Origin: Agapetus fuscipes
Taxonomy: Eukaryota > Arthropoda > Insecta > Trichoptera > Glossosomatidae
Length of the DNA: 64,000 bases
NCBI GenBank assembly: GCA_951799405.1
Contig: OX637343.1
Location: 5,084,001 to 5,148,000 of the forward strand
Direction: 5' to 3'
Both the position numbers and the translations under genes were made by a program. The notes beneath the pieces are model-generated. The model ran no database searches. It saw only the letters and a program-made list of their open reading frames with translations, and was not told where the DNA came from. This document shows, piece after piece, positions 40,148 through 49,833 of the stretch (its first letter is position 1; every line of letters begins with the position of its first letter).

Positions 40148-40415
40148 ATTCTGACTCGTAAATGGAAGGTTGTGGGTTCGAATCCCGGCGGAGCACAAAA
40201 AATAAACCATTTATATTTGCACATAATTATTCTCTTCGCTGGGTGAGAAATTCATATACCTTTACCAAGACCGCTCACTAAAGGTCCATCTAGCTTTACT
40301 GCAACTGGGTCTTGCTTGAGAATTGGCGCTTTCTACAACGACGACAAAGCTCGCAGAGGGCTATTGATGTGTGATATACACAAAAACAGCGCTCACCAAA
40401 TAAATCATGCTAGTA
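40148..40415 (+). repeat. SINE C1, 5'-clipped head
   Basis: GACTCGTAAATGGAAGG, GGGTTCGAATCCCGGCGG, body, C1 tail with CAAAAACAGCGCTCACC and AAATAAATC. Confidence 0.86.
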
Positions 40416-40427
40416 ATATTATTTTTA

Positions 40428-40497
40428 TGACTGGAGAAAATGAAAGAAGTATGTAAGGACAGAAAGAAATGGCGGTTGATCTGTAATGTTGGCGGCT
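40428..40497 (+). pseudogene. LINE E fragment
   Basis: GAAAGAAGTATGTAAGGACAG, AATGGCGGTTGATCTG; similar pieces at 44296-44362 (reverse) and 54160-54205. Confidence 0.6.
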
Positions 40498-40590
40498 AGG
40501 GTTTATTAAATTGGAATTTGTTTTCTGTTTTTAGTTTTGATGTCCATAGGTATTATTATTTATTAATTTAAAAATGTAATTTGTCGTGTA

Positions 40591-40872
40591 TGTTCCTTGA
40601 CTTATATGCGGCTGACCACCTATGCTGTAAAAATGGTTCACTTTGCCAATGTCACCCCTGTTTCAGGAAAGGACGGCAAGAGTTGCAGGGTGTATGTCCA
40701 TTTGAGATTTGGTTTTTGTGTTGTAGGTTCACATGCGCGAACTTGTACTTGTCTGGTTGTGAAAATGCATGTAATGTGAATCTCCAATGTAACATATCTT
40801 TGCAACTTAGATTAGAGTAGTCAGTTTTACCTTAAAGGTATCGATATATCCTAGCAACTTAGATTATAGACT
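40591..40872 (+). repeat. Family A with MITE-1 right end near its tail
   Basis: CCTTGACTTATATGCGG to AACTTAGATTAGAG at 40818, then a MITE-1 right end (40827-40850, ACCTTAAAGGTATCGATAT), then another A tail (CTAGCAACTTAGATTATAG). Confidence 0.8.
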
Positions 40873-41332
40873 ATAATGTAACAAAGCAATAGATACAGTT
40901 ATGTATATTTTTTTTTACATAAAAGATTTCCTAGATAATGGGAAGAATGGAAACCGATCATTCATCGTCCAAGAGGCAGCATTGTCCGTCCTCTGACCAC
41001 CCATAGACTTTTATAACGAGAAACTCTCCGCACACTTGTTTTAAATTAAAAATGCTGTTTTTGTTGCTGTTATTGTTTATGTGGAATCGATCAGCTGACT
41101 CTGATGTGTATTTATTGATGTCGATTAATCAAATTTCGTATGTAAATCCAGAAATAAGTATAGTATCTATAATCTAAGTTACAAAGCATTTAAGATTTAT
41201 ATCAAATGGTCAATGTATGAACGAAAACGTTTGTAAATAAAAAATTAAAAAATAGAAGTGTGGGAAAAAAGAGTGTTTTCAATAAAAAGTATTAATTTTT
41301 TTAAGTATTAGAAGGAATTAACAATGAGTTTA
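40873..41332. other. Mostly unrecognised; A tail relic
   Basis: ATCTATAATCTAAGTTAC near 41166 is a reverse A tail; the rest is AT-rich. Confidence 0.4.
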
Positions 41333-41584
41333 AAATAGATTTGTGAAGAGGAATGCAATTCACCAAACTATTCTGCCTGGCCAGAAACAGGTATTAATAT
41401 CATCAATTAATAATTCATTCTTGTTTATATGAATGAATTATTAATTAATAATTACCCAATAGCATCTGTTGAACCAGGGTCAAAGTTAAAGTCAAGTGAC
41501 CCAAGCGGGGATCGAACCAACGTTATTCTATTCCAAATACGCTAGAAAGATCGGTCACTTGGCCCCCTCGGCCATAACACTGAC
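41333..41584 (-). repeat. SINE D, reverse, well kept
   Basis: ATTTGTGAAGAGGAATGC, CTGGCCAGAAACAGG, TGTTGAACCAGGGTC, GGGGATCGAACCAACG, then CCCTCGGCCATAACAC at the head. Confidence 0.78.
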
Positions 41585-41644
41585 AAACCATAACATAACA
41601 CTCGGCCAGTGTTAATACACAAACCATAAAAAATATAAATTTGA

Positions 41645-41818
41645 AATGTATTCCCAGGATGCGATGGGCAGACAACGTTGAAGCCGACGCCGAAGTTTTG
41701 GGAGTGAGGGGACCATGGAGGGAAGCAGCACAAGACAGAGAGTCCTGGAGGATTGTGGTGCGGGAGGCCCTGAGCCTTCAAGGCTTATGAGCCGAAGAAA
41801 GTAAAGTAAAGTAAAGTA
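41645..41818 (+). pseudogene. LINE ORF2 C-terminus with (AAAGT)n tail
   Basis: The frame encodes RMRWADNVEADAEVLGVRG then AAQDRESWRIVVREAL and a stop, a pattern seen at ORF2 C-termini of insect LINEs (AAxDRxxWR). It ends GAAAGTAAAGTAAAGTAAAG, a short tandem tail, then a reverse family A begins. Confidence 0.8.
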
Positions 41819-42008
41819 TTTCCACAAGCAGACACGTTTAAGTTCGCGCTTAAACATGCCGCATGTGAACCTACAATATAAAACCCATTTTCAAATAAAC
41901 ATGAGGGCTCATCAGCAGGGCTGCTACTCTTGCCGACCTTCCCTGAAACAGGGGTGACATTGGCAAAGTGAACCATTTTTTACAGTATGGGTGGTCAGCC
42001 TCATACCA
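41819..42008 (-). repeat. Family A, reverse, tail missing
   Basis: TCCACAAGCAGACACG to GGTCAGCCTCATACCAAC, with a small substitution before CTGCTACTC. Confidence 0.82.
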
Positions 42009-42025
42009 ACATAGTATAGTATAAG

Positions 42026-42202
42026 AACGATTTATTTAGTTAGCGCTGTTTTTGTGTGAATCACACATCAACACCCCTCTGCGAGCTTGGTCGTCACTAT
42101 AGAAAGTGACAATTATCCAGAAAAATACAGTTGCTGTAAGGCTGGATGGACCTTTGGTGTCCGGTCTTTGGTTTATTAATTTTTAACACAGCGAAGAGCA
42201 TA
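42026..42202 (-). repeat. SINE C1, reverse, head missing
   Basis: GATTTATTTAGTTAGCGC, GAATCACACATCAACAC, then the body to GCGAAGAGCAT. Confidence 0.78.
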
Positions 42203-42891
42203 GCTATTTGTAAATAAAAAATATTTATTTATATTTTTATTTAGAATTTATACAAGACAGTTTTATTTTCATATTTTGAGTTAAATATTCCAAAGCGCTA
42301 TCGGATAGTGGTATGTATAGAGATATTTTATTAAAAATAAATATATTCGTAGTGAGAAATAATAAAGCCTATGAAATTACATAAAAAATCACATGGATAC
42401 TTATTTTAACCACTGGGCTATTTACATTTTCTAAAAAAAAAAACAATATAATTTTACGTTTTCACAAAAATACGTACATGTTATTTAACCTCAGGCGTAT
42501 TTTACACGAAAAGTATGTTGAGATAATTGACTCGGAGATTATGTTTAATAAAATAATAGGCGATATAAAAAAACACTAGATACGTAATGTGATAGAGCAG
42601 ATTTTTGGTGATTTGAACAGATTATAACAAACGTGGCGAACAGTGGAGATAATCTGGGCGTTTGAGACTTTGACTAGGTAAAAAAAAAACACATCAAATA
42701 TGTCTAGTTTCTGTCACTAGGCAATTTACACATGTAGAGCATTTAATTCATGGTTGTATTTGCCAATGTCACTTCTTTTTGTTTTTATTGTTTGAGATTT
42801 GCGTATTTATTTAGTTAGTAAACATACAGCATGTGTATGCACAAACTAAAGCTGTGGGCATGCAACAATAATGAAAAATAAATATAAGTCC
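42203..42891. other. AT-rich, no feature recognised
   Basis: Long AT-rich spacer; nothing supportable. Confidence 0.45.
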
Positions 42892-43218
42892 GGTCGATAA
42901 CCCAGTTAGTAGAGTGATTGCATTTCATGTCGAGAGCTCAGGTTCGAATCCCAACGAAGGTGTCAGATATGAGTTCCCGTTTCGAAGTATATTTCAATCC
43001 CGAAATAAAAATACCGGTACGGTTTATTCAGCGTTCACAAGAAATGAGTACCAGTCCTCTCTCGTACTCATTTCTACTGGGAGCCCCCACGTCAACTGAA
43101 GTGGTCAGCGTAAAGCCAGCCCCCTTACCTATAAAAATAAATAGGTTCTATTTGACAAATGTGACTTCTTTGAGGAAAACGCGGCAAGAAGTTACACAAT
43201 ATGTGTATGTTAGCAGTT
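42892..43218 (+). repeat. SINE B, full length, diverged
   Basis: CGGTCGATAACCCAGTTAG head, AGGTTCGAATCCC B box, body and ACACAATATGTGTATG end. It carries a short internal duplication of the CTCATTTC-type block near 43065. Confidence 0.84.
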
Positions 43219-43265
43219 GTAAAATTAATGTTAATATATCTCTGCGATTCATTCATATGGTATTT

Positions 43266-43455
43266 ATAATCTATATCAAACATGCAAAGATATATTTCAT
43301 TTAAGATTTGTATTACATGTATTGCCATAAGTTCGCGCTGACGCATGCCGCATGTGAACTTGCAACATAAAATCCCAATCTCTTATGAACCTCAAGTCCT
43401 GCAACTCTTGTCGACATTCCCTAAACTATTAGCACAGTGAACCATTATTCTTTGC
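43266..43455 (-). repeat. Family A, reverse
   Basis: ATGCAAAGATATATTTC to AGTGAACCATTATTC; small internal losses. Confidence 0.78.
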
Positions 43456-43786
43456 CTATAAAATTGACGTATTAATTTCTATTTTTCACAAAAACCAGCT
43501 GTTCGGTTAATCAAATTTCGGATAATCGACACTCAACTAAAGATTGAAAAAGAGAAAAGAAAATTATACAATTTTTGTTTTATTCAGTTAATTTTCTTAC
43601 TCTGCCGGTAGCTTTGATTAAATGGAGTCTGTAATTCGTAAAGAAATTATTTGAAATTACTATGGCACGGATTTAATACCGCGTATTAGCGGAATTAAAA
43701 ATCATTGTTTTCGTACATTTTATACTAGCATTTTAAATTTATATTTTACACGTTAAATTTCGGAACGTAGCTGTAACATTTTTTTA
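43456..43786. other. AT-rich, no feature recognised
   Basis: Nothing supportable. Confidence 0.4.
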
Positions 43787-43983
43787 CACCTTACAGGTAA
43801 GACTGAATAAGGGACATATTGATCCAATTTAGGTTTTTAAGATAAATGCACCTTTATTCTATTTTCTACGAAAGAAAACACAAGAAATGTGTGAAAATCT
43901 TGTAGTTTAGAGGGTTTTCATGAGCACTTTCTTATAATTAGTTCACTTACTATGAGAAGTTACACACAATCAAAGGTTTTATC
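43787..43983 (-). mobile_element. MITE-1, reverse, rearranged
   Basis: ACACCTTACAGGTAAGACTG at its outer end, then AAATGCACCTTTATTC, and ATTAGTTCACTTAC near the other side. Confidence 0.7.
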
Positions 43984-44223
43984 TGAATCTAAGCTGCAAA
44001 GATATATATCATTTAAGATTCATATTAAACGCATGCCCACAAGCAGACATGTATAATTTCGCGCTAACACATGCTGCATGTGGACCTACAATATAAAAAC
44101 CCAATCTCAAATGAACATACGCCCTGCAACTCTTGCCGACCTTCCCTGAAACAGGGGTGACATTGGGAGAGTTAACCATTTTCTACAGCATGCGTGGTAA
44201 GCAGCCAATAAGTCAAGCAACAT
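43984..44223 (-). repeat. Family A, reverse, near full length
   Basis: AATCTAAGCTGCAAAG to CAATAAGTCAAGCAAC. Confidence 0.85.
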
Positions 44224-44295
44224 ACGCAACAAATTACATTTTTTAAATCAACAAATAATAATATGTATAGATATCAAAACTAAAACATAATCCTA

Positions 44296-44362
44296 GCCGC
44301 CAACATTACAGATCAACCGCCATTTCTTTCTGTCCTTTCATACTTCTTTCATTTCATTCAGA
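44296..44362 (-). pseudogene. LINE E fragment, reverse
   Basis: Complement of the 40428-40497 fragment (AGATCAACCGCCATTTC). Confidence 0.6.
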
Positions 44363-44645
44363 AAAAAATTTAACTAAAAAAGTTTAGAGAATTTAACATT
44401 TAAAAAGCTGTATTTCTTAGTATTCCTTTTGTTTCGGGTCGAGTATGATTTGCAATATTCAAAACTGAAAGAGTTAAATACCATTTTAGAATATTACAAC
44501 AATAAAATCAAAAAAAAAAACACAGAACATTCCTCAATTTAATTAAGGTGAATCAGCGTTTCTATGGAACACGCTTTGTAATACTTAAACTACACATGTA
44601 TTTCTATTCTAGGTATCTATTTTAATAAATATGATAAGCTATAAA

Positions 44646-44715
44646 GTGCCATGGCTCAATGGTTAAACGTCTGCTTATTGAGGTAAAGGCACGGGTTCGA
44701 AACCAAGTTATAGGT
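44646..44715 (+). repeat. tRNA-like SINE head, distinct type
   Basis: CCATGGCTCAATGGTTAAAC (A box side) and GGGTTCGAAACC (B box) at tRNA spacing. It is followed directly by the poly-T of a reverse LINE-1w, so its body is not present. Confidence 0.6.
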
Positions 44716-44718
44716 GTA

Positions 44719-45217
44719 AGTTTTTTTTTTTTTTAGTGCACAACAGGTCACCCTTATTACAGAGCACCCTCACAGCTATCAACACGCTGGGAGGAACTCT
44801 ATTGCTAGATGTTAATAAATTACACTCAAAAATGTCTATAGTAGACTTATTTAAGAGCTTTATACTCCGAGTCACAGGGTGTTGCGCCACGACATCAGTA
44901 CGGCTTTTCGGTACATGAAATAGATCATGTCCTCGCCCTCGGGTGTAGTCGTCAGGCACATACAACCTGTAGCCCTCCAACAGGGTGGGACTGTCAATTA
45001 AGCCGTTGATGACCTTATGAGTGAGCACCATAAGGGACCTGTTGCGCCTCGTTTCCAAGCTTCTAAATCCAGTCTCCCGCAGTAGCTCCTCATGATGCAT
45101 GAATTGTGGATAACTTCCACGCCGCCTCATGAGGAGATACCTGAGAAACTTTTTTTGGACTTGTTCTATCATATCTATGTACTTCCGCTGGTAAGGAGTC
45201 CAAACCTCGATAGCGTA
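44719..45217 (-). pseudogene. LINE-1w, second copy, 3' end only
   Basis: The reverse frame encodes AIEVWTPYQRKYIDMIEQVQ, FMHHEELLRETGFRSLETRR and RGRGHDLFH, matching the C-terminal part of 24121-25536, then a frameshift. Poly-A (poly-T at about 44719-44733) closes it. It is inserted in a forward LINE E. Confidence 0.9.
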
Positions 45218-45705
45218 GATGTAGGGCATGTAGAAAGAATGGAGGGTGAAAGACTTACAAAGTGATAAATAGGAAAGGGAGACCGATAAAAGTATCGTTG
45301 GATAAGAATGAAATATACAAAGTGAATATAAAATAAGGAACTGTATGAAAAAGGTGATGGATACGAATGCACTGATAAAGGTAGTATGCAAACTGTACTG
45401 TATCCTGCCGCCGTTCCACTAGGGGTGGCCGGTACCTCCGCAGATGCGCCTCCACATTTTTCTGTCCTTACAAACCGCTTTCATTTCCTCAATATTCATC
45501 ACCTTGTTTATACATACTCTTCTCTTATTCTCACTCTGCAGGTGTCATTATTTTGCAATTTCACCTATTTGAATCTAACCATTCTTTCCTCGGCCTTTCC
45601 CTTCCACGCTTTCCTCTGACATTTACAAAGATAGGAAAAAACGGACGCAAATTTGCAGAGGCTCAGACCACCTCTAGTGGAATGGCGACAGAGTTACAGT
45701 TACAG
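45218..45705 (+). pseudogene. LINE E, split by reverse LINE E
   Basis: Left piece to GTATGCAA (about 45386): GTAGAAAGAATGG, AAAAGGTGATGGATACG. Right piece from about 45634: AGATAGGAAAAAACGG to tail GAGTTACAGTTACAGTTAG. Confidence 0.82.
45387..45633 (-). pseudogene. LINE E, reverse copy nested in LINE E
   Basis: Plus strand reads ACTGTACTGTATCCTGCCG (tail), then AGGGGTGGCCGGTACC and the complement of the KRGRGRPRKEW region, which resembles the 35867-36292 subfamily. Confidence 0.86.
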
Positions 45706-45714
45706 TTAGATGGT

Positions 45715-45945
45715 GCCTTGACTTATAGGTTGGCATGAGGCTAACCACCCACATGTACTGTAAAGAATGGTTCATTTTGCCAATGCCCCCACTGTTTCAG
45801 GGTAGGTCGGTACAAAAGCTGCCGGTTTTGATTTTAATGAGTAGCTACAAATGCAGCATTTGTAAGCGTGAATTTAAAAGTGCCATGTAATGTGAATCTC
45901 CAATGTAACATATCTTTGCAACTTAGGTTAGATTAGATTAGACTT
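45715..45945 (+). repeat. Family A copy
   Basis: GCCTTGACTTATAGGTTGGC to a (GATTA)n tail, with internal loss after CAGCATTTGTAAGC. Confidence 0.82.
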
Positions 45946-46425
45946 GCAAAAAATATGAAATATTACAATTTTCATTTAATTTAAAATTTAAATGGTTTTT
46001 ATTTAAATTATTTAAAAAAAAAACAGGTCCACAACCAAGATGCGGACGAGGTTATCAATATTACACATCTTACACCGTCAGAATGAGATTCAAAAAATAT
46101 ATTGAAATGGTGTAATGGGAATGAAAAAAAAAACACGTAATAATATTAAAGATTCGGGGTTCGATTCCGAGATGAGTATTAACAAAAGGAAACAAAAAAA
46201 AAATCAAAGCGGGAATCCAAAAACGCGTTTCGGGTCCCGTCGAGATTAAAATTGTACATTGAAACTAAAGCATAGAGGTTACTTAAAATATATATTAAAA
46301 TTAAAATGTCGCATCTACAGAGAGTTTAAGTTTACATATATATTTAGTAAAACGCTACGATTGAGTTTACACGTATATTTTATCCTCCGTCTTACAAATC
46401 ATCGTCGTATTACGAAGAATGTATA
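45946..46425. other. AT-rich, no feature recognised
   Basis: A GGGGTTCGATTCC block near 46157 looks like an isolated B box. Confidence 0.4.
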
Positions 46426-46639
46426 TCGACGGTTAAAAGGCAGTAGGGCGTAAGCGACATTTTGGTCAAAAATGAGTTATGAATGCTATCCTGCTTGAAA
46501 TTTTCCGCTCTTTCTAATGCGCTAACTCCCATAGCTCTACGATGATTTTTGTGTTGTTTATGCTCAAGCAAACAGCTGCGTTTTCGAAGTATGGTTTTGG
46601 TGTAACCGACAAGATTTTGGCCTTTTTTGTCCTAAAGGC

Positions 46640-46961
46640 TTGACCGGTCCGTAGACCAGTGGCAACACTTCGGATTCGTAAATGGAAGGTTGTGGAATCG
46701 GATCCCGGCGTAGCACAAAAAATATACCATTTATATTTCCAAACATGCTCTTCGCTGGGTTGAAAAAAATCATAAAACCTTTACTTTCAAAGGCCGGTCA
46801 CTAAAGGTCCATCCAGCCTTACAGCAACTGGGTCTTTCTTGAGTATTGGCGCTTTGTAGCGACGACCAAGCTCTTACACCTCTGCGGCACTACAACAAGT
46901 GTCATAGACCCCTAGAGTCTCTAGAATCTAGGGAATCTCCCACACAGAATTCTTTTAAAAA
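46640..46961 (+). repeat. SINE C2 with AAAGGC target duplication
   Basis: Head TTGACCGGTCCGTAGACC, body, LINE-K type tail (ACACCTCTGCGGCAC) and A-run. AAAGGC occurs at 46634-46639 and 46962-46967, and the empty site exists in 36918-37329. Confidence 0.9.
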
Positions 46962-47048
46962 AAAGGCGCTTGTGACATAAAAAAAATCGTAAAGCCACAT
47001 TAATAGGAATGCCAATAAATGCCGCTGTTTTGATTTTAACGATATGAT

Positions 47049-47312
47049 TATTCATATTCCTTGACTTATAGGTTGGTATGAGGCTGACCACCCATACTGT
47101 AAAAAATGGTTCACTTTGCCAATGTAACCCCTGTTTCAGGGAAGGTCGGCAAAAATTGTGGGGCTTATGTTCATTTTAGGTTTGGATTTTATTTGTAAGT
47201 AGTACACATTCAGCATTTGTAAGCGCGAACTACACTTGTTGGTTTGTGGGCATACATTTGAGAGCTTTAAATGAATATATCCTTGCAACTTAGATTATAG
47301 ATTATTATTAAA
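47049..47312 (+). repeat. Family A, nested in MITE-2
   Basis: TTCCTTGACTTATAGGTTGG to AACTTAGATTATAG and an ATTATTAAA-like tail. The empty site in the sister MITE fixes both limits to within a few bases. Confidence 0.88.
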
Positions 47313-47418
47313 GATAAAAAATTAAAAAGGTACACCATTTTTATGCAATCTCAAACTTTAAGCTGCTCTCCTGAACTTAGTTTATGTCGCTTATGCCCTA
47401 CTGCCTTTTAACCGTCGA

Positions 47419-47964
47419 TATTACGAAGGCAGTTCCTCGCAATGCAAGAGAGATCAATAATCTGGAGATGTATGTATATCACATAATAACTGGAGACTTC
47501 AAAAGCCAATGGATGTGTACTGGGTGACTCGGAAATTAGTTTAGCATTTTGAATGCGACACTTATGTGGGGAAGTGAAGCATTGACCCTCACGATTGACA
47601 TAAGTGCGTCCTTTTTCATTCAGTATAAAGTCGCTTTGCTAACGTTGAAAATACCGGGACTTACTCGTGACAAACTTCTAAAAACTACAGGATTTTCACA
47701 CTTGTTCGGTGTTTTTTTTCCATAGAAAATAACTATAAATAAATAAAAATACAAACATACCCTTTAATGGCAGCAGGAATTGTTGTATAGAATCTGCAAC
47801 AAATAAAATATGCATTTAAAAATTGCGAAACAAGAACAATTTATAGATAAAATGTAAGAACTTGAAAACGACTGAAACGATTTGCCTGCTTTTTTTTAAA
47901 ATCTTAAATGTAATCTATGAAAAGATAATGGAACCAACAAGTTGGTACATTTTCGCGACAAATT
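47419..47964. other. Mostly unrecognised; MITE-1 fragment
   Basis: ACTACAGGATTTTCACACTTG near 47682 belongs to MITE-1; the rest shows nothing supportable. Confidence 0.45.
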
Positions 47965-48270
47965 TTCAAACTTGATCTATAATCCAAGTTGCAAAGATGT
48001 TTGCATATTTAAAACTCATATTAAATGCACGCCCACAAACAGACACTTGCAAGTTCGTGATTACAAGTGCTGCATGTGTACTTGCAAATTAAAAAACAAA
48101 CCTCAAATGAGCATAAATCCTGTTCATTTAACATTGAGTGTTTAACTTGTAAAGTCCACATGTGGCATGTGTAAGCGTGAACTTATATGTACGTTTCAGC
48201 TTATAGGGATGCATTTTATATGAATCTTAAATGTAATATATCTATGCAACTTAGATTACAGATTATGTAG
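47965..48270. repeat. Family A, reverse then forward 3' halves
   Basis: Reverse 47965-48125 (ATCCAAGTTGCAAAG to CATAAATCCTG), forward 48150-48270 (GTCCACATGTGGCATGTG to CAACTTAGATTACAG). Confidence 0.75.
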
Positions 48271-48596
48271 ACGTTACTTCCTGGTGACCCTGTACACCAT
48301 TACATACCTTAAATCCCATTGTATTATTCCTCTCCATATTTCCATACACATTTGATACTCGCGAGTATATTACAGGTATTCCATCGTATACTGCAGGTAT
48401 ACGATAGGTGTTCCACAGGTATACTGTAGGTACACACCGTGATTGGTACTTTTCTGACAAACTCGCTTTATGCACAATCATTGTTCCAACTTAGATGTAC
48501 CTACGTGTATAATTAACTTCAAAAATACCTAGTATATACTAAAGTATACTTAAGGATATTTTAGTTCCATGATTTTTTGTTTTATTTTTATTTTCC
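48271..48596. other. No gene; short CAGGTAT motif cluster
   Basis: CAGGTAT-like repeats and a GTATACTGCAGGTATAC near-palindrome lie at about 48375-48435. Otherwise nothing. Confidence 0.4.
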
Positions 48597-48875
48597 GATA
48601 GCTCAGTTGGTGGAGTGCTCGCATTCCATGCCGAGAGCTCGGGTTCGAATCCCACCGAGGGTGTCAGAAATGATTGATTTCAAATTCAAAATAAATTAAA
48701 GGATTGGTTTACTCAGCCTTTATAAGCAATAAGAATCAGCACTCTCGGGAGCTGGGAAACCCCCACTTCAACTGAAGTGGTTGGCGTAAGGCCCGCTTAC
48801 ACGTTAAAATAAATAGGTTCCACTCGCAACGCGTCAAGAAGTTACACCATATGTGTACCTACCTTAGTTGCGTTT
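48597..48875 (+). repeat. SINE B, full length, internal deletions
   Basis: GATAGCTCAGTTGGTGGAG, GGGTTCGAATCCC, body, and CACCATATGTGTACC end with GTTGCG. Confidence 0.87.
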
Positions 48876-48934
48876 TTTTTGCGTTTAGCTCTTCGGTGTG
48901 ACAAGCATGTTCATTGAACCCGCTATCTTCCAGT

Positions 48935-49165
48935 CAGTGGCGAAGGGTGCCATACAACTCGATTTCCATCGGTTTCCATTTTAAAATGAGGCAAAAATGA
49001 TAATAAAGTAGACTGCATGGTTTCATTGGGAAATAAAAATACGTATTGTTTCTTTGATTTAAAATGTATTTTTTTACTTTGTGCCTATATTTTTTAACTA
49101 CTTTGTTGCCTCATTTTAAAAGGGAAGCAGATGGGAATCGAGTTGTATGGCACCCTTCGCCACTG
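48935..49165. mobile_element. MITE-6, 231 bp, about 60 bp inverted ends
   Basis: CAGTGGCGAAGGGTGCCATA at the left matches the complement at 49146-49165; similarity continues with indels through CATTTTAAAATGAGGCAA. No clear target duplication; the right side abuts a SINE B. Confidence 0.83.
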
Positions 49166-49168
49166 CTA

Positions 49169-49383
49169 CGTATACAGTGCAATTTCTAGCCGCGTTGAAG
49201 TGGGAGTTTCCCACCTCCCAATGGGGCTGGTACTCATTTCTTGTGAAGGCTGAGTAAGCTTTGCTTGTATTTTTATTTTGGGTTTGAAGTAAACACCGAA
49301 TTTTTTTGACACCCTCGGTGGTATTCGAGCCCGAGATCTCGGCATGGAATGCAAGCACTCTACCAACTGAGCTATCGACCGGA
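49169..49383 (-). repeat. SINE B, reverse, internally deleted
   Basis: GTGCAATTTCTAGCCGCG then GAAGTGGGAGTTTCCC to CAACTGAGCTATCGACCGG. Confidence 0.86.
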
Positions 49384-49592
49384 CTACATAAACGTAGAGT
49401 ATATATAATAATATAAATGTAATTTTTTGGATTAATATTTCCATAGGACTGAGATAGCATCAGGGGTCGTCTCAGAATAATGAGCAAATGTCAAAAATCA
49501 GGTTTTAAATTAATGAACGACAGAGTTTCTAGGAGAAAAAACCTGACATACTGGGTGCACAACCATAACACACTACTTTGTAAAGAATATAT

Positions 49593-49757
49593 TGTAAAGG
49601 TCTTTGAGTGTTGGGTGTTATTAAATAAAACTCTTGCATGCCCTTTTCTTACACGCAAATTTTTTATTGTTTTTTCAAAGCTATTGTTTTTGGGAACAAA
49701 AGAAGCAGCATTCTAAAATTCAAAATTAACAGCCCTGTTAGGTACAAAATCACTACA
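49593..49757 (-). repeat. Gypsy 3' LTR
   Basis: TG...CA ends. AATAAA on minus at 49663-49668 is a likely poly-A signal. No clear TATA box is seen. Confidence 0.95.
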
Positions 49758-49769
49758 GAGGTCCCCTCC
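49758..49769 (-). other. Polypurine tract
   Basis: Minus strand GGAGGGGACCTC lies directly before the 3' LTR, where plus-strand priming is expected. Confidence 0.75.
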
Positions 49770-49833
49770 AGCATTTGCCAAGGGCAGATGCGATGAAAGT
49801 GGTGATCGGTGAATCTTGACTTCTCTTAGGTTT

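Larger units (their letters stand above)
46426..47418. mobile_element. MITE-2, carrying two SINE insertions
   Basis: Ends TCGACGGTTAAAAGGCAG and its complement, flanked by TA. Removing SINE C2 (46640-46961) and a family A copy (about 47049-47312) leaves sequence collinear with 36918-37329. Confidence 0.88.

Noticed and set aside
48375..48435. Regulatory palindrome cluster (GTATAC...GTATAC)
   Set aside because: Only a few imperfect units, no neighbouring gene and no repeat elsewhere; not enough to claim a function.
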